Origin: Pyrus communis
Lineage: Eukaryota > Streptophyta > Magnoliopsida > Rosales > Rosaceae
Direction of reading: 5' to 3'
DNA: 64,000 nt
Assembly (NCBI RefSeq): GCF_963583255.1
Contig: NC_084811.1
Span: 18,184,088-18,248,087 of the forward strand
The stretch's first letter is position 1, and each line of letters begins with the position of its first letter. The notes beneath the pieces are model-generated. The model was not told the DNA's origin. It did no database searches and was given only the letters and a program-made list of their open reading frames with translations. The position numbers and the translations under genes are program-made. Shown piece after piece: positions 57,766 through 64,000 of this stretch.

Positions 57766-58182
57766 ATGGCATCAAGAAAGGATCAAGCTGTTCCTGCAAT
57801 CAAAGCAAAGAACAAGAACATCATCGCCGCAAGTGGTGATATTTCGGGCACCATAACCCGAAGTAAGGCAAAAGCTCTTTTTGCCGCGGCTTCCGCCCCT
57901 GCATTAACTCTATCAAAGGAACAAGAGCACCTGAGGCACGAGCCTGTGATCACCCTAGCCTCGCTAAGGGCATCAAGAGGGGAAATCCTGAGGAAATACT
58001 CAGAGTCCCTACTCTCCGACGCTGATTCGAGCGGCAGTACAACCATGCAAGTCATGACCACTAGAGAAACTTCAATCGAGGAGCAGCTAGCTCAGATGAA
58101 TGAAGCAATCGCAAAGCTCACACGGACTGCAGAGGAGAAAAACTTGCAAACCGCCGGACTCTTCAACCATCTGGAGGCATAG
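57766..58182 (+). pseudogene. Element D gag N-terminus (138 codons)
   Basis: ATG 46 bases after the primer site opens MASRKDQAVPAIKAK, then ITRSKAKAL and a C-terminal coiled segment SIEEQLAQMNEAIAKLTRTAEEK, as in Tat-type Gag N-termini. A TAG at 58180-58182 stands where the family has Gln; past it the same frame continues 4 codons and then joins pol sequence. The capsid and zinc-knuckle parts are deleted. Confidence 0.7.
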
Positions 58183-58194
58183 CATGGCGTCAAA

Positions 58195-59133
58195 ATGAAA
58201 CTAAGCTCTCTTCCAACTAAGAAGACCGAAGAAGGCTTTAACCCAAATACCTACGAACTTATGTCAAAGGCTAGGCATGACTTTGCTTCCTCTTCAAATC
58301 TTGGAAAGAAGGTTTCAAACACCGTCAATGACAAAGATCGTGACCTCACCGAGACTCAAAAGAAGTTGAAGGAGCATGATTACGGAGTTGACAACAACAA
58401 AGCTGGACTTAGCTTCACACCAAATACACCCGTGAAGATTTCAAGCAAAGTGAAGAAAGCTAGCGCTCAACACATCAGCGTGAGCATTGAACAAGACCAA
58501 AAAGAGCCTAAACCCGCCCCTCGGACGTCGGTCTTCGATAGGATGAGCCATTCAAGCTCCAGAATTTCAGTGCTTAATCGCATTGGTAGTCAAGGCCGAA
58601 CCTCTGTCTTCAAGAGGCTTAACGCGCCAACATCCCAAAGCTCTGTTTTTGAAAGGTTGTTAAAGCCTAAGAAACAAAGCAACACAGCTATCTCTCCTCT
58701 GCGACGATCAGCTTCGGAAAGATTTGAAGATAATGAGAAGCCTTTTGGAAAAAGGAAAACAACACCAAAGGAAGAAAAGTTTGATGGGTTAGCAGAAAAA
58801 GGCGACGTTCGAAGCTTGATTCCTTCAAGGATGAAGCGCCAAGCAATCCTAGAGGTCGACACAAAAGGACCACTGAAAGTAAGGAGGCGCATCATCGTCC
58901 ACACTGGCAAATCTTTATGCCAACAAACCCAAGAGGACGACACTGAAGATGAAATCCCTAAGAAAGATGTCACTTCTGGCTCTTTCGACTCAAAGTCTTC
59001 ACCTCGACTGTTGGGGGCATGCTCCAAGTCAAGTGAAATTGAACGATGGACTCATGTCACTCCGAAGAAACTGCACGAGAAACATATGTCTTTTCCACAA
59101 GTGCACCAAACGCTCCTTGCCTACACGAGCTGA
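58195..59133 (+). pseudogene. Element D pol segment between protease and RT
   Basis: Open for 312 codons in the same frame as the gag stub, so the deletion of capsid, nucleocapsid and protease was in frame. It has the typical Tat linker: NPNTYELMSKARHDF, ETQKKLKEHDYGVDNNKAGL, repeated SVFDRM/SVLNRI/SVFKRL/SVFERL units (residues about 107-160), then SLIPSRMKRQAILEV and GPLKVRRRIIVHTG. It then departs from the family near residue 250 and ends in the minisatellite. Not an enzyme by itself. Confidence 0.75.
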
Positions 59134-59768
59134 AACTGCAAACGGCACCAAAACGCTCCTTACCTGCACGAGCTGAAACTGCAAACGGCACCAAAACGCT
59201 CCTTGCCTGCACGAGCTGAAACTGTAAACGGCACCAAACGCTCCTTGCCTGCACGAGCTGAAACTGCAAACAGCACCAAACACTACTTGCCTGACGAAGA
59301 GGTGTTCTACATCGACATCTTCCCAACATGGACGATGTTCTTCGACGGATCCGCACGAGCAGACGGAGCGGGGGCAGGAGTAGTATTCATGACACCACAA
59401 GCTCCTCGTTCGCATGAGCCTAAAAGGTGACAACAAACGCTCCTTGCCTGCACGAGCTGAAACTGCAAACGACACCACAAGCTCCTTGTTCGCACGAGCC
59501 TAAAAGGTGACAACAAACGCTCCTTGCCTGCACGAGCTGAAACTGCAAACGGCACCAAACGCTCCTTGCCTGCACGAGCTAAAACTGCAAACGGCACCAA
59601 AATGCTCCTTGCCTGCACGAGCTGAAACTGCAAACGGCACCAAACGCTCCTTGCCTGCACGAGCTGAAACTGCAAACGGCACCAAAACGCTCCTTGCCTG
59701 CACGAGCTGAAACTGCAAACGGCACCAAACGCTCCTTGCCTGCACGAGCTGAAACTGCAAACAGCACC
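59110..59768 (+). repeat. 42/43-base minisatellite in place of RT
   Basis: About a dozen units starting ACGCTCCTTGCCTGCACGAG and ending in CGGCACCAA(A). Units of 42 keep the frame, units of 43 shift it. Two blocks (59110-59290 and 59436-59768) are separated by a first copy of the start of the RNase H (59283-59400); a variant unit with GTTCGCACGAGCCTAAAAGG occurs twice. A single diverged unit follows the integrase stop (about 61582-61622), which may be the origin. Confidence 0.85.
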
Positions 59769-59775
59769 AAACACT

Positions 59776-60401
59776 ACTTGCCTGACGAGGAGGTGTTCTA
59801 CATCGACATCTTCCCAACATGGACGATGGTCTTCGACAGATCCGCACGAGCAGACGGAGCGGGGGCAGGAGTAGTATTCATGTCGCCACAAAGGCAAATA
59901 CTACCTTACTCCTTCCAACTGAATGAGCTATGCTCCAACAATGTTGCTGAGTACCAAGCATTGATCATCGGGCTCCAAATGGCGATCAACATGGAAATCA
60001 CAACTCTTAAGGTATATGGCGATTCCAAGCTCATAATCAATCAACTCTTAATTGAATATGAGGTGAGGAAAGATGATCTCGTCCCATACTTCCGGCTAGC
60101 GACCCAACTGCTACAAAAGTTCGAAGCTATGACACTAGAACATGTGCCAAGAAAGGAAAATCAAATGGCAGACGCTCTCGTCAATCTAGCCTCGAGTATG
60201 ACACTAGGAAAAGATGAAGTTGTAGACGTGCCAGTTTGCCAAAGATGGGTGATTCCGCTCGTTAATGAAATGTCACTAGATGATACAAATGTCATCTCAG
60301 TACTTCCAGTCGATGCTGAAGAGTGGAGACAGCCGCTGATCGACTACTTAGAGCACGGAAAGCTTCCAGATGATCTCAGACACCGTTCCGAAATACGTTG
60401 A
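59776..60401 (+). pseudogene. Element D second RNase H (Tat archaeal-type)
   Basis: Conserved pieces: WTMVFDRSARADGAGAGVVF, NNVAEYQALIIGLQMA, LKVYGDSKLIINQL and RKENQMADALVNLA, giving catalytic Asp, Glu, Asp and Asp in order. The first motif normally reads FDGS; here FDRS, while the partial upstream duplicate (59283-59400) keeps FDGS. The TGA at 60399 stands at an expected Arg; the frame then continues through two more stops into integrase. Removes RNA from the DNA hybrid when active. Confidence 0.8.
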
Positions 60402-61571
60402 CGAGCACCTCGCTTCCTTTACTACAAAGGAACACTCTATCGACGCTCTCTTGAATGAGTGCTCCTGAGATGCCTAGGTGAGGAAGAAGTTAATCTAGCC
60501 ATGGAAGAAGCACATTCAGGTGTGTGTGGGGCACATTAGTCTGGACCAAAGCTACATTTTCGGCTTAAAAGAATGGGTTACTACTGGCCGAGCATGGTGA
60601 ATGACTGCCTGGAACACGCCAAAAGGTGCCAAGCTTGCCAATTCCACGCCAACTTCATACATCAACCGCCTGAACCATTACACCCTACAGTTGCTTCATG
60701 GCCGTTCGACGCATGGGGATTGGACGTTGTAGAACCAATTACACCAAAGTCATCTGCAGGGGAAGCTTACATCCTAGTTGCAACAGATTACTTCTCCAAG
60801 TGGGCTAAAGCCATCCTTTTAAGGGAAGTAAAAAAGGAAACTGTTGTTCGTTTCATCAAGGAGCATATCATCCACCGATATGGGGTGCCTCGCTACATTA
60901 TCACTGACAACGGAAAGCAGTTCTCCAACCGACTCGTGGACGAGCTTTACGACAAATACAAGTTCAAGCAGCACAAGTCTTCCATGTATCATGCTCCGGC
61001 CAACGGCCTCGCGGAAGCATTCAACAAGACGTTGTGCAACCTCCTGAAAAAGGTAATCGGCCGAACAAAGAGAGATTGGCATGAAAGAATAAGTGAAGCA
61101 CTTTGGGCATATAGGACTACACATAGGACTCCTACCCAAGCTACACCTTATTCTCTCGTATATGGCGTAGAAGCTGTTCTACCGCTCGAAAGTCAAATTC
61201 CCTCACTAAGGATGGCTATACAAGAAGGCTTGACTGATGAAGAAAATGCAAAGTTGCGCCTTCAGGAGTTGGAAGCGCTGGATGAGAGAAGGCTCGAAGC
61301 TCAACAACACTTGGAATGCTACCAAGCACGGTTATCCAAGGCATTCAACAAGAAAGTCCGCCCAAGGTCTTTCCAAGCCGGAGATCTCGTGCTGGCATTG
61401 CGTAGGCCTATCATTACAACTCATAAGACAAAAAGCAAGTTCACATCAAAGTGGGATGAACCCTACGTAATACAAGAGATCTACACCAATGGCGCCTACT
61501 TAATCATGGCAGAAGACGGGTTGAAGATCGGCCCCATCAACGGCAGATTTTTGAAGCGCTACTACCCCTAA
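60402..61571 (+). pseudogene. Element D integrase
   Basis: Same frame as the RNase H, with stops near 60456 (TGA) and 60537 (TAG for Gln) and then open from 60573 for 332 codons. Zinc-binding part: His in EEAHSG and GAH, Cys in RCQACQ. Catalytic core: Asp in WGLDVVEP, Asp in IITDNGKQFSN, Glu in NGLAEAFNKTL. C-terminal GPY/F-type module: SKFTSKWDEPYVI with Glu for the usual Gly, and NGRFLKRYYP at the end. The core looks intact; the N-terminal stops prevent a full product. Confidence 0.85.
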
Positions 61572-61812
61572 AGTAAACGCACCACGCTCCTGGCCCGCAA
61601 GAGTATAAACTGTGTACGGCAAAATCATCATCAAAACCATCACTCATTTGAACTACGTTATGACTTGATCCCTTCTTTGGAAGAGTACGTAGGCAACTTG
61701 AAACTTCAAAACTTTAAGTACAGTCACATCAAAATAAATAAATAAATGTTTCATTAAAGAAAGTCAATTTTATTACATCATCAAAAAAAAAAAAAAAAAA
61801 AAGATGGAGTTT
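61572..61812 (+). other. Element D pol 3' end and poly(A) tract
   Basis: A diverged minisatellite unit (about 61582-61622), an AAATAAATAAATAAA run (61734-61747 region) and then 20 A at 61783-61802, just before the stop of the antisense ORF. Same junction as in A, B and C. Confidence 0.65.
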
Positions 61813-62451
61813 TCACAAAGGTTGTTCACGTGAAGCTCCACTACGTGGCAAAACTCTAAAAACGGAAGGCATCGGAGCAGAAGGCATCGGAGCGGGAGGC
61901 ATTGAAGATAGAGCATTCGAGGCCTCAATACTGGGTGGAACGCTAGATGACCCAGGAAAAACGTGCCTCTGGAGATAAGTCGCAAGCCTTTGACGGTCAC
62001 TTTGAATTCGACCTTCAGATTCTTGCAGCTCATCAAGCTTCCTCTTCATGCCCATCGAATAGTTATTTGCAAGTACATGCAAACTTCTATTCTCGTAATT
62101 AAGCTGTTTGATCTCTTGCTTAAGATTTTCCACCTCTGCCATCAATGATTCCACTTGACGGGATCGAGCAAGCAGGCGTTGGCCCATGTTGGACACAGAG
62201 CCCGCACACTGAACACTGAGAGCGAGGGACTCTTGAACGGCCAACTCATCGGACCGTCCTGAAAGCAGCCTACTATCTTTGGGAGTAAGGAGGTTCCTAG
62301 CTACTATCGTAGCTGTTGTTGCATCCGTCATCACGGAGTCTTCACCTGTAAGAGGGCCATTAGAAGATAAAAAAGACGGGCACCATACCTTACCCTGACG
62401 TGGCACACTGCTGAGACTCAAATCTAAGCAAATGTTAGATGGGTTGGCCAT
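61813..62451 (-). CDS. Antisense coiled-coil ORF of element D (212 aa)
   Basis: Intact. Starts MANPSNICLDLSL: the first Leu of the LSLDLSL block is Cys-preceded here, but LDLSL keeps LxLxL. Middle and coiled coil match the other copies (ATIVARNLLTPKDSRLL, RQVESLMAEVENLKQEIKQL, MKRKLDELQES). The pentapeptide tail has only two or three units and ends with a different stretch before PRSGASREQPL. As D is a Tat element with another LTR and primer type, this shows the ORF in a second chassis. Most diverged of the intact copies, yet free of stops. Confidence 0.8.
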   Translation of the reverse strand: MANPSNICLDLSLSSVPRQGKVWCPSFLSSNGPLTGEDSVMTDATTATIVARNLLTPKDSRLLSGRSDELAVQESLALSVQCAGSVSNMGQRLLARSRQVESLMAEVENLKQEIKQLNYENRSLHVLANNYSMGMKRKLDELQESEGRIQSDRQRLATYLQRHVFPGSSSVPPSIEASNALSSMPPAPMPSAPMPSVFRVLPRSGASREQPL

Positions 62452-63098
62452 TTTTCAAAGGTGTTAAAAGAGAAGGGTCGGATGGAGAAAAATCTCAAGG
62501 GGCTGTTAAAACAAAATACACCGGAGACGATTTTCACAAATGGGCAATCTTCAAAGTGTGCATGTTGGAGGTGATCGATACCTCTATTAAAAGGAAATGT
62601 GACGCTCTCTCGGCTTTTCAGAAAACGCGTGCAACTTTGTCAAAAGATCTCTGACAAAGCCGCATCCGCACTACTGTTTGCCATTCAGAAATCAAATAGG
62701 CGCTTGCTCAAAAATCGAAGAAGCATTTGTTCAGAAATCGAAGAGACGCTTGCTCAAAAATCGAAGAAGCGTTTGTTCAGAAATCAAAGAGGTAACACCC
62801 TCCGAACCTCAAAAGCTGGGCCACTTATTCAAGGATCGAAGAGTCATCACTCTCTGAATTTCAAAAGTTGGGCTCTTCCAGATTTGTCATCACCCTTCAT
62901 ATGCAACCCTAGCTTTGCAGAAATCACGGGCAACTTTGTCAAAGATTTCTGACAAATTGAGAACGCGTGAATCTTACTGTTCAATTACCCAACAGTTGTC
63001 GACAATGGTAAAGGAACAGTACCACCACTTGCTATTGGGAAATCCCTATATATGTCAACCTTCATCTTTTATGGCAAGGCAGACCTGCAAAAAAAAAA
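62452..63098. promoter_or_regulatory. Control region of the antisense ORF (D)
   Basis: CTATTAAAAGG near 62583; dyad CTTTGTCA/TGACAAAG at about 62634-62659, and a second imperfect one near 62934-62957; five 23-base units of TCAGAAATCGAAGA type (62684-62795), more than in A; CTATATATG near 63050. Confidence 0.6.
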
Positions 63099-63197
63099 AT
63101 GCCCAACTCTTCCTCACCTCTGAGGGCGCACTCCCAGCAAAGCCTCTCGAAATACTCAATTTTTTCTTCTTCCCCAAAGAAGATACCAGATGCCTAG
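63099..63197 (+). CDS. Small ORF (D, 32 aa)
   Basis: Begins exactly as the copy in A (first 19 residues identical) and, with TCA for the stop, runs 13 residues further. Function unknown. Confidence 0.25.
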   Translation: MPNSSSPLRAHSQQSLSKYSIFSSSPKKIPDA

Positions 63198-64000
63198 AGT
63201 ACAGATGAGGCAGGAGGAAACGGTAAATCGAAGCATGTGGAGACAAGCACAACAAATATATGTGCTAATTCATTCGTTGCTTCTTTAAAAGCAAAAGTAT
63301 CTCATATCATCAAGGGCGAAAGCAAAGGTATCTCATATCATGCTTTTTCCCTGTCTTTTCCTTTGCCCTTGTTCTCACCTGCCAAGACAAGGACAGAGAA
63401 AGCAATATGTCGGAACCTCCACTCAAACTTGCGCTGCCACCAAGAAGTGAGGGTCCATTCAAATGCAAGGTTTGCATTCAACTCATGCATCAGAGGACAA
63501 ATACTACAAGAGAAGATGCTAAACCTGCATAAGGAAATACCACTTCTGCAAATGGAGCAAGTAAGGCAAGTGAAAATGATACATCGAAGCATGTGGAGAC
63601 AAGCACAACAAATATATGTGCTGATTCATTCGCTGCTTCTTCGAAAGCAAAGGTATCTCATATCATGCTTTTTCCCTGTCTTTTCCTTTGTCCTTGTTAT
63701 TACTCGCATGGCAAAGTGAAAGATAGCAATCAGCCGGCACTTGGAGTTAGTCTTCCGATCTGGAACCGACTGCCTGGAATCTATTCCCTGGTTGCTTACC
63801 TAGCGTTGCTCTCGAGTAGTCATCTTCAACGGTTGATACACTTCCAGAGAAGGGACCACTTCTGCAAAGGGGAGCAAGTAAGGCAAGTGAAAATGATACA
63901 TTGAAGCATGTGGAGACAAGCAACAACTGCATATGCTGAGCTATCCTCTAACCCTCTTCAATACGAATGGGAGAGATTGAACAAAGAAACAGAAAAAATG
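63198..64000 (+). other. Element D 3' internal region with duplications
   Basis: No gene. A block with GCATGTGGAGACAAGCACAA, then TCTCATATCAT and TTTTTCCCTGTCTTTTCC occurs at about 63230-63375 and 63585-63690, and its first part again at 63905. The CTCGAGTAGTCATCTTC stretch hit by the CACTA in element E is intact at about 63810. Confidence 0.6.

Larger units (their letters stand above)
56344..64000 (+). mobile_element. Element D: Tat-like Ty3/gypsy retrotransposon, incomplete in window
   Basis: 5' LTR, primer site, Tat-type gag start, pre-RT pol segment, minisatellite in place of RT, second (archaeal-type) RNase H, integrase, poly(A), antisense ORF and its control region follow in order; the 3' LTR lies beyond 64000. 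The extra RNase H before integrase and the antisense ORF after it identify the Tat/Ogre branch. Protease and RT are missing, so D is non-autonomous. Confidence 0.85.

Noticed and set aside
59307..59897. Long minus-strand Ser/Cys/Phe-rich frames (up to 196 codons)
   Set aside because: Translation of the 42-base minisatellite on the wrong strand.
56344..61571. Element D as an autonomous Tat element
   Set aside because: Protease and RT are absent and gag is a stub; several stops before integrase.
1..64000. Host genes, tRNA or rRNA genes
   Set aside because: Every longer frame with recognisable content belongs to a transposable element; the tRNA-like strings are primer binding sites.

Overview
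This window is plant nuclear DNA made almost entirely of nested transposable elements; I see no ordinary host gene. Plant-type LTR retrotransposons (Athila-like with tRNA-Asp primer sites, Tat-like with a second RNase H, a chromodomain Tekay/Del type, Ty1/copia) and a CACTA transposon point to a eudicot heterochromatic region. The long, mostly gene-free LTR family and the antisense ORF it carries look to me like a Rosaceae (apple or pear) genome; that is recognition from memory, not a search.

Layout. 1-2310: an Athila-like LTR fragment facing left, a second LTR facing right, its primer site, a gag start, then a protease fragment in inverted orientation. 2311-13866: the 3' end of an old copia element (H) whose LTR is split by a decayed chromodomain gypsy element (G, 2981-12176). 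14600-15998 and 55789-56343: an old element (E) split by a CACTA transposon (15999-55788, TSD TTC). Inside the CACTA: non-autonomous element A (16611-25231, TSD CCTAA), copia element I (27399-45569, TSD CAACT) which itself holds non-autonomous element B (29630-38518, TSD GAGCT, minus), and non-autonomous element C (46120-54968, TSD GACCC). From 56344 to the end: a Tat-like element (D) whose 3' LTR lies outside the window. Four matching TSD pairs for LTR elements or CACTA-internal elements plus the CACTA TSD make the nesting order secure.

How the parts relate. A, B and C share an Athila-like frame (LTR termini TGAT...ATCA, tRNA-Asp primer site, Athila gag pieces, Athila-type 3' untranslated end) but have lost the polymerase. 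Each carries, antisense to the element, an intact ORF of 212-228 codons, also intact in Tat-like D and broken in E. The protein has an N-terminal LxLxL stretch, a central coiled coil and a variable proline/alanine pentapeptide tail. It sits tail to tail with gag/pol and is separated from it by a poly(A) tract; upstream is a repeat-rich control region with a dyad, variable tandem repeats and TATA-like boxes. Antisense extra ORFs are known from Tat and Athila elements, so the class is not new, but this particular protein, its control module and its presence on two retrotransposon chassis are the main points of interest.

Coding status. The only near-complete polymerase is copia I: one TGA stop in the RNase H/RT join, but its gag is N-terminally truncated and the zinc knuckle has lost two ligands. 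B has two intact ORFs and almost identical LTRs and is the youngest insertion. Many stops in the older copies are CAG to TAG or CGA to TGA, as expected from decay of methylated cytosines.
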